This document shows positions 1 to 10,930 of a DNA stretch of 64,000 nt, one piece after another; position 1 is the stretch's first letter; each line of letters begins with the position of its first letter. This DNA is from Gautieria morchelliformis (taxonomy: Eukaryota > Basidiomycota > Agaricomycetes > Gomphales > Gomphaceae), in assembly GCA_015179125.1 (NCBI GenBank), contig WHVA01000021.1, forward strand, positions 62,001 through 126,000. The letters run 5' to 3'. The translations under genes and the position numbers were made by a program. The notes beneath the pieces are model-generated. The model saw only the letters and a list, made by a program, of their open reading frames with translations, was not told the DNA's origin and ran no database searches.

Positions 1-192
1 CGCCCGCCGCTCCCTCTTACTTTGCATCTTGGGTGTTGGAGTTTTCCTCCGAATACTCATGCACGAGAGCTGACACGCTCAGGATGGTACCACCTGCGGG
101 TCACATGCCCCAGCTGGTTCCAGCTAAGCGCCCTCCAAAGCCTGCCAGCTCCTCCCCCTTCCCCCGCTAAACTGAGAGCTCGCCGCACAAGT
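1..192 (+). other. Left-edge sequence, interrupted by Copia-A
   Basis: Two forward frames are open from the window edge. Frame 1 has no stop up to the transposon. Frame 3 ends with a stop near 171 after a proline/lysine-rich stretch. If Copia-A and one target duplication are removed, frame 1 continues about 12 codons past 5201 before a stop. This could be the 3' end of a gene entering from the left, but it is short and low in complexity, so no product is proposed. Confidence 0.2.
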
Positions 193-368
193 TGTTGAAG
201 TATCCATCACTCAACCATTCATTACTCATCTATGGTCACTCATGGTTCCACCAGTTCAAGCTCCTCTTGAATCCCATAGTTACAGTAACTAGTCAACTGT
301 ATATTTTTCTGAGACCTCGCGAGTCGAGGAATATTATTCTTGTCCTTTTACTATCACTGCGCTCAAGA
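193..368 (+). repeat. Copia-A 5' LTR
   Basis: 176 bp, starting TGTTGA and ending TCAAGA, close to the usual inverted TGTTGA/TCAACA termini. It carries 12 extra bases near position 210 relative to the right LTR. The exact right end is fixed by the flanking duplication and by the primer-binding site that begins at 369. Confidence 0.88.
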
Positions 369-381
369 GGTTATGGGCCCC
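369..381 (+). promoter_or_regulatory. Copia-A primer-binding site (half initiator tRNA-Met)
   Basis: GGTTATGGGCCC directly follows the left LTR. It is complementary to the anticodon stem-loop of eukaryotic initiator tRNA-Met (GGGCCCATAACC, including the CAT anticodon), not to a tRNA 3' CCA end. This is the half-tRNA priming known for Drosophila copia and yeast Ty5. Copia-B has the same site. Confidence 0.8.
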
Positions 382-435
382 GCACTCTAAACCGTAACCC
401 GAAAGTCAAGTAAAAGATCTGTAACAATCGCCGAT

Positions 436-3400
436 ATGTCTGCCCTCATACAGCCGAGTTTGCTATATCGAATCGAGCCGCTTACTGGGGATAACTACCC
501 CGCATGGAAGGAGAAAATGCGGTGGATCCTGCTAGAACAAGACCTGTGGGACCACGCAGTGGGACAGACGATGATGCCAGTGCCGGCCGACGATAAAAAT
601 GTCACCGCCACTGAAAGGCAAGCGATCGCAGACTGGACTAAAAAAGACCAATGAACATTCGCGGCAATCAGCCTTCGTATTAGTGACGAATACCTGGTAT
701 ATACATACGGTGCCTTGATGGCACACAAGGTATGGCAAGCCCTGCTTACGATTTTCGAGGCAAGAGGGCTGTTAGGCATAATCAATGTGCGTAGGGATTT
801 TTTCCATACCTTCGCAGCAGAGGGCGGCAACATGGAGGAGCATATCGGAAAGCTCTGTAGTCTCCAAAAACAACTGCATGCACTCGGTGACTTGGTCAGC
901 GACCATGACTTCTGCAACGCGTTACTCACCTCCTTACCCGGTTCCTGGTCCACCTTCCTCACCGCCATCAACCCTACTCTTCCCGTGCTCACCTCCAACG
1001 CCCTGATCGCGCGTATGCTGGAGGAGGACCGTACTCGGTGTTCTACTCAGAGCACCGAGACGGCCCTGCGGATCCAGGATAGGACCCACGGAAAAGGCCG
1101 GAATGGACGCGGTGATGGCGCTATGAAGGGTAAATGCAACAACTGCAGAAAGAAGGGTCACTGGGTCAAGGATTGTTGGGGTAAGGGTGGTGGCAAGGAG
1201 GGGGACACACCTAAATGGTGGAAAGGCGACAAATCTAAGAATTCTGCTAAGCAGGCTACCGAAAATAACGGCGCTGCTGACGAATTCGCTTTTGCCGCCA
1301 TAGAGTCCGTTGACAACGACAATCACTCGTCCCTTGCTGAAGACCTGACCTACCGTGCTGACATTTCAGCGTCTGACTGGCTGGCAGACACAGGGTCAAC
1401 AACCCACATAGCCCAAAGCAGGGTCCACTTTGTCAATTTTAAGGCGGAACCGTCCGAGATCGACGGTATCACACCTGGGAGCCCATTGAAAACCCTAGGG
1501 CATGGGGTTGTTCAGATGGAGTTCTGCGCCGGTAACCGCACGTTCACGGTGAGGCTCACAGACGTGAAGCATGCCCCCAACACGCCGAACAACATACTCA
1601 GCATGGGACAGCTCACGGACATGGAGCACGTTGCCTTGTTTACTAACGAAGGCGTGAAGTTCCGCTCCCAATCCGGAACCGTCTTCACTGAGGGGCGCAA
1701 AGTAGGTCGTGTTTACCTCATGCGTGCCCAGATCCATCCTGGTATCCAGACAGACTTCGCCGCTGTGGCTAAGCCGAAGTCCTGGGATACCTGGCATCGG
1801 ATCCTCGGACATGTGAACGTCAGCATGATCAAAGCCATGAAATTGCACGACCTGGTCACCGGGATGGAGGTAGACACATCTGCGCCAGTCACGCAGTGTA
1901 CTGCTTGCATTCAGGGCAAGCCGCATGTGGACCTGTTCCCCAAACATTCGGAGGACATCGTTGCACATGTGGGTGACTTGTCCGTCTCTGATGTTTGGGG
2001 GCCGGTGAACACTGAGGGCCCAACACGAGAGCGGTATTCTTATTCCTTCACCGATGTTAAAAGCAGGTACACTGTGCTTTATTTCAGCCACACCAAGGAC
2101 AGCGTCCTTGATCGATTCAAGGAGTATGCTGCCCTGGTTGAAACACAGATGGGACGTCCACTCAAATGCTTGCGAAGTGACAGTGGTGGCGAGTATATTA
2201 GCACGGCATTTAGACTTTTCTGCGCTGAAAAAGGGATCATCATGGAGTCCACTGCCCCTTATTCCCCAGCTCAGAACGGCATCGCAGAACAATTAAACCG
2301 CACCTTGCTAGAACATGCACGCGCGATGATATTTGCGAAACAGCTGCCCAAGACCCTATGGGCGGAGGCCGTCACTTACGCCTGTTATATCAAGAACAGA
2401 TCGCCCATGCGTGCGCTTGGCACGGATATGACACCCTACCAGGTGTTCTTTGGCAAGAAACCAGATGTCGGGAAGTTGGAGGAGTTTGGTAAAAAGTGTT
2501 GGATTAAAGTCCCTGACCAATGCCGTACTAAACTAGAACCAAAGTCTGAGCAACACATTTTCACCGGTGTTGCCCCCAACGCGAAAGCCTGGAAATATTA
2601 TAACATACACTCGCACCACATCCAGACCTCCCGCAACGTCATTTTCGATGAGACCGATACTGCCATCCATCCTGTGCCTGATGACGATGACTTGGAGGCC
2701 ACACCGATCATCGGGAATGCCCCTGGAGCCGCCCAGCTGGCTCCTGTCCCTGCACCCACTTCCCCTGCACCGATCGCCGTGCCTCCAGGTGGCGTCGTCA
2801 CAACTGGCGCTGTGGCTGCAGACCCGAGGGAGGGACCGCAGCACAGCACCAGGATTGCGGGTAAACCCGCTCCTGACTATCGTCACATGCATGAGGGTGA
2901 GCGGACTCTGTCAGCGATGGAGATCGTGACAGAGCCGATGTCCTATGCAGAGGCATTACGTCGGGATGATTTCCCGATATGGAGAGCGGCGATGGAGACT
3001 GAGATGCAGCAGCATGCTGAAGTTGGGACATGGGAGCTGGTTGAGTTACCAGCAGGGAAGAACGTCGTTGGAAGCCGGTGGGTATACGCGGCCAAAACAG
3101 ATGCAGATGGCACATTCGAGCTGGGAAAAGCGAGGCTGGTTGCGCAGGGGTTCACGCAACGTCCCGGCATGGACTACTTCGAAGTCACATCACCGGTTGT
3201 CAAGCTGGACAGCCTGCAGCTTATCCTTGCGCTCGCTATCCAGAAGGGATGGGAGATTGAGATGATGGACATGAAAGGCGCGTATTTGAACTCTACTCTA
3301 GACGAAGAGATATATATGTGCCAGCCGGACAGCTTTGACGATGGGTCGGGACGTGTACTAAAGCTGTGTCGTGCCATTTATGGCCTGAAACAGTCAGGTC

Positions 3401-4979
3401 GTTCTTGGTACAAAAAGCTCACCACGGTCCTTATCGACGATGGATTCACGCGTAGTCACGCCAATGACTGTGTTTTCTTCAAGACAACCGGCAACCGACT
3501 CACCATTATCACCATCTATGTGGACGACCTCGGGCTGTTTGCGAGTACCAAAACGCTAATGGCGAGTGTCAAAGCCCTCCTTCATTCTAACTTCATGATG
3601 AAGGAACTCGGCGAGATGCTCAAGGTCCTCGGCATCAGGGTTGACATTGACCCTGGTCGCGATTCCATTAAGCTCTCGCAAGGTCATTATATTGATGTCA
3701 TCGTCCAACGGTTCAACCTAGTCGAAGCTCCACCCGTTGACACGCCCGTCCTCCATGACATCAAGTCTTTGCCGCCGCATTCCACCGATGACCCTGCACC
3801 AGACGCACCTTACACTCAAGCGGTTGGATCCCTTATGTACGCCATCTTGGGTTCCCGCCCCGACATCGCATTCGCCATCCAGCAGCTGAGTCAACACACA
3901 CACGACTACAGCGAGGCTCACTGGACGAGGCACACGCGACGCGGGCATTGTATTGCGCCGCTCATCTTCCACTCCCCTCATCGAAATTTACTCCAACACC
4001 GACTTCGCTGGACTGGCACTCCATTGGCGGCTATGTCTGTCTTTATCACGGGTGCATCGTCACATGGGTTTCCAAGAAGCAAACTCAGATTGCCCTCTCC
4101 ACCACAGAATCTGAGTCCATGGCTTTGATCCCCGGTGTCAAGCACACCCTGTGGATTCGCCACCTCATCCAGGAGCTCAGATTGCCCTGCCCCAAACCGG
4201 TCCACATCTATTGCAACAATATGCAGATGATCTGTAGTAACTCGGTTTGGGCAAGTAGGAAGTTATATGCCAGATATGAACGACGGGACTTGCGGGAGAT
4301 TAGTAAACTATTTAATGTTCTCCTCAGTGATAGTCAAGACTAGTAATATAAAGGAATGCTACCTATTTAATGTTCTACATTTTTTTTCAGTTTCATACTA
4401 TGAAAGTACACTATTAAACTCACCTCCTCAGTGATAGTCAAGACTGAGGAGGGGAGGCTGCGCATGGGCTTGTTTCACTGGCATATACAAAGTTCCAGCA
4501 CTTTAAGCGCCCTTGAGGCACTGGTGTGCCATGCTAAGCGCCCATAGAACGTAACGCGTTAGTGAACAGCTGCAGCTCAAAAAGGAAACTTGTCCACAAC
4601 CACCCACAAAGGGTCGGTTGGACAGAACATGAAAAGGAGTAGTAATACAGCCTCGAAAAAATCAAAGAAAATTGTGAAAGGCATAGAATGAATGTCAGCA
4701 TAGTTTCAGGTCAAAATCGAAAGAAATAACAACAGAAATGTTAGGTTTGGAGCCTGGTGCACATATGCACCCAACACGATCTCCAACATCCACGACGCAT
4801 CCCACCATCCCCGCACCAAACACTTGCACGTCGAAGGACATTGGGTTCGTGAGCTCGTTGATCATGGCGACGCCGACATTACTTATGTTCGGTCCGCTGA
4901 GAACATCGCGGACATCTTCACGAAATCTCTGCCGCTTGCGCAGCACAAGTTTCTGTTTCTTAAATTAGGCATGTTGTGA
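436..4979 (+). pseudogene. Copia-A gag-pol polyprotein, broken
   Basis: Begins at the ATG at 436. Visible in order: a gag N-terminus of the UBN2/Copia type; a CX2CX4HX4C zinc knuckle (CNNCRKKGHWVKDC, about 1134-1173); an aspartic protease motif (ADTGSTTH, about 1383); the integrase HHCC region and D,D-35-E core (about 1790-2320); reverse transcriptase with YVDD (about 3520); and RNase H with the DIFTKSLP end, stopping at 4977-4979. Lesions: an in-frame TGA at 652-654 within gag; loss of about 37 nt near 3928 that shifts the frame; a 2-nt loss near 4008; and a 544-bp insertion after about 4225. The long open run 655-3920 shows that decay is recent. Confidence 0.9.
4226..4769. mobile_element. 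544-bp insertion inside the Copia-A RNase H region
   Basis: The RNase H frame stops at 'HIYCNN' near 4220 and resumes at 'NTISNIHDASHHPRTKH' near 4773. The intervening DNA is unrelated to Copia and has no long ORF. The heptamer ATATGCA occurs at both edges (4219-4225 and 4763-4769) and may be a target duplication. Inside is an almost perfect hairpin (CCTCCTCAGT ... ACTGAGGAGG, about 4421-4450), part of which also appears near 4318-4345. It may be a small non-autonomous transposon; its class is unknown and its exact boundaries are uncertain. Confidence 0.5.
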
Positions 4980-5032
4980 TTTTTCCCCTTATGTATCCAT
5001 CATTTTTTTGATTTGTTTCGCTCGGGGGAGTC

Positions 5033-5196
5033 TGTTGAAGTATCCATCGCTACTCATCTATGGTCACTCGTGGTTCCACCAGTTCAAGCTCCTCTCGAAT
5101 CCCATAGTTACAGTAGCTAGTCAACTGTATATTTTTCTGAGACCTCGCGAGTCGAGGAATATTATTCTTGTCCTTTTACTATCACTGCGCTCAAGA
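5033..5196 (+). repeat. Copia-A 3' LTR
   Basis: 164 bp, matching the left LTR except for the 12-bp indel and three transitions. Two of the three differences are CG in this LTR and TG or CA in the left LTR. It is followed by CAAGT, the second half of the target duplication. Confidence 0.88.
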
Positions 5197-5201
5197 CAAG
5201 T

Positions 5202-5591
5202 CACGGCACCGATCAGTTTAGCGAAGTTCTCGGATTTCACGGACTCCATTAGCCAGCCACAGCTCAGTGTCACGATTGGAACTGAGCCTTGAAGCTTGAA
5301 GCTTGAAGTCTCGCCTTCGACCAGTGATATTTCCTATGAAGATGGGGCATCGCACGTGCGCGAGTGTTTCATGATCCTTGGACCTGTTGCCTCGAGTCTT
5401 AACAAAAACCCCTCGACAGATTTAAGCACAATGGGGGATCTTGACTTCGCAAGAAGGTTCAGGTAGACCAGAAATATGTGCAGCGGGAGCAGGCAGAGGC
5501 CAAGACAGCTAAATTGTAGCCAACTATTCTCAGACATTTTTTACTATCTGGAGGGCCAATAATGTGACCCACTACGGATTTACTTAGACTT
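5202..5591. other. Intergenic, no gene seen
   Basis: Continuation of the locus interrupted by Copia-A, then the 3' flank of the minus-strand DinB-like gene. It contains a triplicated GAAGCTTGAAGCTTGAAG stretch near 5290. No supported coding region. Confidence 0.4.
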
Positions 5592-6361
5592 CTACATTTT
5601 GGATTTCGATAGCGGGTCTGAAGTCGCAGTACTGTACAGAAGTGTGGACGGCGCAACACCGAACGTCCCGTCGATTTGGAGACCCTACGCCCATCATCTT
5701 ATTTACTGATTGTGGCCCTGAATGAAGTGCACTCACCAATTCACCAGCAATGACACGTATCATGCTCCAGTGGTGTACGGCGTGCAAACCTGCAAACCAA
5801 AGTTCCCGCCCAAAGCTGGTTTGAAGAGCTTGCATATCCGGGGTGACGGCATTCAAGGTCATGGGCTCGTCAAGGTCTATGCGGCGGTCGTTCACAGTGA
5901 TAAAGCCTTTTCCATGCTCGCTATCAGCCTCACAAACAGACGATAGGTGTTCTAACTGTGATATTGTCGAGGAGAGAGCATCGTGTGCTGATGACACCAA
6001 GGTTTCCATAGGCGTATTCCGCATGCGCTTATCGTAAGAAAAGATGAGCGGTGGCTGCGAGCTGACGGACTGTAGGAGCAATTCAAAATGATCGCGGGCA
6101 TGGCGTAAATGCTTCCCTAGTTGCAGCGCGCGTCAGTATCATGCTCTATTCAAGGGCGAATCTAAAGCAATAATCTATACCGATGGTGGAGCCTGGCATA
6201 AGACGACTCTCAAATGTGAGGTGTTCGTCAGCTGTTATGGTGTCGAACAGGAGGTTTCTAGCCTGGACAAGGATAAGTCGCGAAACCTGAAGCAGGTTGC
6301 TGAGCCCAGTGGGCTCAAAGCTGGGCATCCTAGACGATGATGGACCATCAGCTACGGACAT
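5592..6361 (-). CDS. DinB-like four-helix protein, three exons
   Basis: Minus-strand exons 6361-6181, 6116-5737 and 5684-5592 join into 217 aa; introns are 64 and 52 nt with GT-AG ends and consistent phase. Histidine-rich helices resemble the DinB/YfiT-like fold: 'KHLRHARDHFELL' just after intron 1 and 'LHAVHHWSMIRVIAGEL' before intron 2. In that superfamily three histidines bind a divalent metal. The C-terminus 'DGTFGVAPSTLLYST' matches what I recall of fungal members. Function is unknown; a small metal-dependent enzyme is an inference. Copia-A ends about 400 bp downstream of the stop, so it does not break the gene. Confidence 0.65.
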
Positions 6362-6519
6362 GGCTGAGTTACGAGTATCAGGATGATGTGATACGGTGTG
6401 TAGTGGAGCAGGTACTCAAATAAAGAAATAGACACTTTTATGTGTTTAGTAATGCTCGCTACAGGCTGGCGGCCGGGCGCCTCCCTTCACTAAATCTAAC
6501 ATCGCGCCGAATAAATGCT

Positions 6520-7340
6520 GTACCCCTTCCTCTTTGGACAATCAGGGTCCCAGCACCATCGACACGCACTCTGGGACCACGTCTGCGTCGGCAAGTGACG
6601 TTGCGGCGCGAAGGCTATGTATACAGACTGTCCAGTGAAAAGGTACGGATGATCAGTGGTTAGCGACCCCATTTGAGTAGCGACCTCAGTGTCTCGAACG
6701 AGGAGGTCGAACACGTTGGTCTCTCTTTATTTGAATGCGAGGCAGAGACGTCGACCCATGATCAAATTTCACTGGAAGCCTCTGTGGTAGGTAAAGCGAC
6801 ACGCTGCGGAATTTACATATCGCGTGAAGCATGCGTCCGGCGACCATTCGTATTTGCTGGGAAATTCTGGAAGCAATGGGCAAGTTGCAACTCCAAGTGT
6901 GGGAGAAGACGATTCCCTGAAAGGTGGAAATTGGAATGTGAGGGATGGACGTCGACAAGCGTCGTACGTGAATCTGTGGTGCTCGGTCGCTAAACGACAG
7001 CAACTTGGATGTACGGTTGCACCCATAATGGAGAATCCACCGAGCTGAGGTGTACACTTCAACGTCGACATGGCAGGAATGCACTACCCATACGCCAGCT
7101 CCTCTTGACATACAGACTCTCTCAGGCATCGCGATAAACCTCGTAGACGTGCTATCTCCATATACTTCCGGTAACTGGAGTCTAATATGACTGGAGTCCA
7201 AGATTACAGGAGTCCAAGATTACAGGATCGAAAAGCTCCCGGGAACTTCTCGTTAAGGGTGAGGATGCGTCTGAGCTACTTATCCTTGTTGGCGGGGGAC
7301 CGCTACAGACGCTCCCGAAGGAGATTGGAAAGTACTTCTG
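6520..7340 (+). pseudogene. Decayed paralogue of the 10.9-kb unknown gene
   Basis: Translation in shifting frames recalls the 533-aa gene at 10931-12595: 'TRTLGPRLRRQVTLRRE' near 6560 versus 'PRTMRPRLRWKATLKRE'; 'SLEASVVGK' near 6775 versus 'SLEASVPLPPLVGR'; 'EDDSLKGGNW' near 6905 versus 'EEDSLKARRW'; and 'EDASELLILVGGGPLQTLP' near 7265 versus 'ENASKLIIHVGGEPFQTTP'. Many stops and frameshifts intervene and the central ~700 bp is missing, so this is a relic, not a gene. Confidence 0.6.
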
Positions 7341-7868
7341 AAGGCTGTCATGGCTGGGGAGTCCACACGATCATTCAGGGATGTTATTCCATCCGCGCCA
7401 ACTCGCCACAGTATGCCTGCTATAGCTCCACAACAATGCAACTCGGCTGGTGGCTGCATCTTGCATCAGCCTAGGCCACCCATCTTTGCTCACGCTCGCG
7501 ACTCTTGTGCTTTGAGAACTGCAGACTTGGTATTGAGCGGCAAGCTGGTACCTGATGGAGTGCTTCGCGTAATTCCCAACACGAGTATAACATCTTGATC
7601 TTAAAAGGCAAGAATGACCTTCCATCAGATGTTGAACTACGAATCGGCCGCATGTTTCCTGGCAACGCAGACAGAGCCCAGGGAGAGCTCATGCAAGCTG
7701 CTCTGGAAGGAGCACGGCAAGGCAAGTTGTGAGGGTGCGTCGCCTTTTTTTGTTGTCCACACTACGTTCTTATTCGTATCGCAGCTCAAGTAAGACTCTA
7801 TCAAGAGACTGACGGCGGGGGGACGTACACAGCGTACCATAACTACAGATCTGTCTACCGGGGGCACG
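7331..7868 (+). repeat. Dispersed ~540-bp repeat, copy 1
   Basis: Closely matches 29448-29996 in inverted orientation (shared from 'AAGTACTTCTGAAGGC' to 'AGATCTGTCTACC'). It contains a short reading frame, 'KGKNDLPSDVELRIGR' near 7605, kept in both copies. It begins exactly where similarity of the decayed paralogue to its parent ends. The encoded peptide is not recognised; it could be part of an unknown gene or of a mobile element. Confidence 0.6.
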
Positions 7869-8679
7869 AGGAGACACTGGTTGATCGAAAACACGACTCG
7901 GAGTGCACCAGAAATTGGTTACCCCCAGCATCGAATCGAGATCTTATTGCACAAGTGACACGTTTCGTATGTGGAACTGGATACGTTCACACTGGCATCT
8001 CTGTCTCGTATGATCTCTTACGTCCTGCCGCTCCGTTCCTGTCTCGGTTACCAGACAGCTCATGTATGTGCTTCGCCCTGCTGACTATTAGACTAATGCA
8101 ATAAGAACTTCAGTCCACTTGCACCAACGAATTTTGATCGGTGATAGAAACCCAAGGCGTTTCTCCAAACCATGCAGCCTTGCGCAACTGGGCAGGGGTA
8201 GCTTGATTATAGCTAATTTATTGCTTAATAGCTATTTTCAAGATGAATAATGTGGCTTCCCAGTGGGGACTGTTGCCTTTTCAACCAGGTCAGATATAGA
8301 TAGCACCACTCCCACAACAGATATCATACATCGAGTCTCCCATCACGCTACACGTTGAACCGTTGAGCTGATTGCATAATATTACAAATGAGCTACCTAT
8401 TTAAGATCAACAAGCAGGCTGCCGCTCAAAGAATAAACAACCGTTCCGTAGCTTGAGGTATTAGACATAATGGGTAACAGATTCTTTGGTTATTCTTGAC
8501 GTACTTTCGTGTTCCTGACCCGATTGATCGACAATCGATCGGAAACTTACATAATCAGTATAGAGTAAGCCTGATGACGATGAACGTGGACATGATTGAA
8601 CGTTGAACGTTATTACACTATCCTCGGCTCTGAGAAATATAGCTAGCTTTCCAGCTACCATCTCCAGTCAATTTTCATA
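7869..8679. other. Intergenic, no gene seen
   Basis: No supported coding region on either strand. The last ~40 bp before 8680 resemble the sequence just upstream of the inverted aldo/keto reductase copy at 14240, so the duplicated block includes a little 5' flank. Confidence 0.4.
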
Positions 8680-10140
8680 ATGCCTTACCCCATTCGCAAA
8701 ATTGGAAACACCGACGTCTCTGCCGTTGGCTGGGGTGCCATGGGCATTAGCGCGTTCTAGTGAGTCAAGCCTCATGCTAAACAGTGTGAACTAAACCGTC
8801 ATTGCGTTAGTGGCGCCCCTCTGCCTGACGAAGAACGTCTGAAAGTGAGCGTCGAATCTACAATATCGTAAAAGCACTTGCATACATCCGTTAAGTCCTC
8901 GACCGTGCATTCGAGCTTGGTATAACCAACTGGGACAGGTGCATAACCCGATACTTGATCAGGAACTAATATTCATCATATGTCTTCAGTGCCGACGTCT
9001 ACGCAGACAGCGAAGAGTTGATTGGAAAGTGGTTCGCGAAAACTGGCAAACGAAGCTCTATATTCCTGGCCACCAAGTTCGGCTTCAAATCCGACTTTTC
9101 ACTCAGTGCCGATCCTAAATATGTCCGAGAAGCTTTCGAGAAGTCTCACAAACGTCTGGGAGTCGACTACGTCGATTTATATTACGCCCATCGGTGGGTA
9201 TGCATTTTGAATGTATGATCCACACTGACCTTGCCTCGTAGGGTCGATCCCAATGTCCCCATTGAAGATACAGTGGCTGCAATGGCCGAACTTGTCAAGT
9301 CTGTAATCTCCGTTATCCACCTTCCCGTTCAATTTTGATTTTCATCTGAAGGGAGGGTAAAGTAAAATACATCGGCCTCTCTGAGCCGTCGCCTGCCTCG
9401 CTCCGGCGCGCACATGCAGTGCACCCAATTGCCGCCGTTCAAGTGGAGTATTCCCCGTTTACACTTGATATCGAGAACCCGGATCCAAAGATTGGGCTTC
9501 TGGCCACTGCCCGGGAACTAGGGATCACAGTTGTTGCGTATTCCCCGTTGGGTCGAGGTTTGCTCGCTAGCAAGTTTGTGAGTATTCCAGGTCTCCCTTA
9601 TGACCGCTAGCTTTTATCACACTTGTTGGTCAGACATCACATGAAGATATTACCAAGGATGATCATGATTTCCGTCGATTCCTACCTCGGTTTGTCGTAC
9701 CTTCTTTGTGCTGAGTGACTATGTATTCACGAGTGTCTTTGAAGCTTCTCAAAAGAGAACTTTCCAAAGGTTTTGGCCCTCTTGGATGATCTGAAAACCA
9801 TCAGCAAGCGGCACAATGCGACCCCAGGACAGATCTGTTTGGCATGGCTGCTCGCGTTAGGGTTGGACATCATCCCGATCCCTGGGACGAAGTCAGTCAA
9901 AGTACGTTATAACTTTTGTTAAATAAAAAAGAAATGTGAACGCTCACATACGCCCTGTCAAAAATTCACTAATAGTATTTGGAGGAAAACGCCGATGCTG
10001 CGCATATCAAGCTCACGGCAGAGGAGGTGGAAGCCATACGAAAGGCAGCAATCACTAGTGGCGCTATGGAAGCTCCACGCTACGGGGAGTCGGATATGAG
10101 GGCTTTGGCTATAGACTCGCCATTTCCCAAAGGAAACTAG
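8680..10140 (+). pseudogene. Aldo/keto reductase copy 1, splice acceptor lost
   Basis: Nine exons aligned to copy 2 (minus strand, 12771-14240): 8680-8759, 8811-8844, 8895-8938, 8990-9193, 9242-9298, 9352-9577, 9634-9689, 9745-9901, 9976-10140; they would give 340 aa. The family is clear: '[12 protein letters not shown]', the 'NWDSADVY' catalytic Asp/Tyr region, the '[10 protein letters not shown]' Lys region, '[10 protein letters not shown]' with the catalytic His, and a C-terminal '[15 protein letters not shown]' for NADP binding (AKR13/YakC-like). However, the acceptor of intron 2 reads TTAAG where copy 2 has TTAGG. The nearest AG is one base downstream, which shifts the frame and gives a stop nine codons later. 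Probably non-functional unless spliced unusually. Confidence 0.75.
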
Positions 10141-10930
10141 GCAGGAGAACTAGAGAAAATGGGGTAATTGATTAACTTGGGTATTAGACTGAGTCATGTT
10201 GCTGGGCAATCGACATGCAACATGTTCCTGTGTAGTTGTGGCTTTTGCGTACACACCATTTTCCGCGGACTAGGGACGACGAGCCGCAATCAGCACGTCA
10301 ATGCTAGAAATATTTTCATCTAAGGTGAAAATTCCTGTTGACAAAATTTGAGGCGATTATAAGTAGCAGACGCAGAACCTTGAGCACTACGAGGACATTA
10401 CCACTACTCGTGAGGGGCGATTGAGCAGCGAGGTTACAGCAAGACGAAAGGTAACCTTGTGGAAAATCATGATGCTGATGCATGGTGATGGGTGTGGTCA
10501 CGCCGTGATCACAAAGTGACACAGCTTAGGTTTTGATGATTCGATTCCCTAATCAGAACTGGAGCATGGATCCGAGAGATAAAGGAAGTGCCATGCATGG
10601 GCAGAAGTGACGCAGTGAGTGAAATCAAGTTCATGTGGCGAGTTGGCCCATAAGTATTCCACCTTACAGTAAAACCCAAAATTATCATTGCTGTTATAAT
10701 GGCCTTTTTTTTTTTTAATACAATTGAATCTACGCCTGGATTTGCAATGTGTGCGTTACTTCTGGATTCTACGTTACCTCCCTCTCGGTACTAATTAATG
10801 TCGGTATCATTCACCTAGCTAGCAGCACAGTGCTGAAGCAGGACCTTCTTCTTGTATTTAAGGGAAGACGCATGGGTCCTCCATCATCACCTCCCAGTGG
10901 CCGCCACTACTACCTGAGTCTACTAACATC
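10141..10930. other. Intergenic, no gene seen
   Basis: Separates aldo/keto reductase copy 1 from the unknown two-exon gene. It contains a short T-run near 10706-10715. No coding evidence; it presumably holds the promoter of the next gene. Confidence 0.4.

Larger units (their letters stand above)
193..5196 (+). mobile_element. Copia-A, full-length LTR retrotransposon with TSD
   Basis: A complete Ty1/Copia-type element of 5004 bp. It has two LTRs (193-368, 5033-5196), a primer-binding site directly after the left LTR, a polypurine stretch (about 5021-5030) before the right LTR, and a gag-pol reading frame between them in the order protease, integrase, reverse transcriptase, RNase H, which defines the superfamily. 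It is flanked by a perfect 5-bp duplication CAAGT (188-192 and 5197-5201). Apart from a 12-bp indel the LTRs differ at only three transitions, so insertion is fairly recent. The coding frame is nevertheless broken by a stop, deletions and a 544-bp insertion, so this copy cannot make a full polyprotein. Confidence 0.93.

Noticed and set aside
10520..10560. Possible tRNA (GATTCGATTCCC resembles a T-arm)
   Set aside because: No matching acceptor stem, D-arm or anticodon stem at the right distance.
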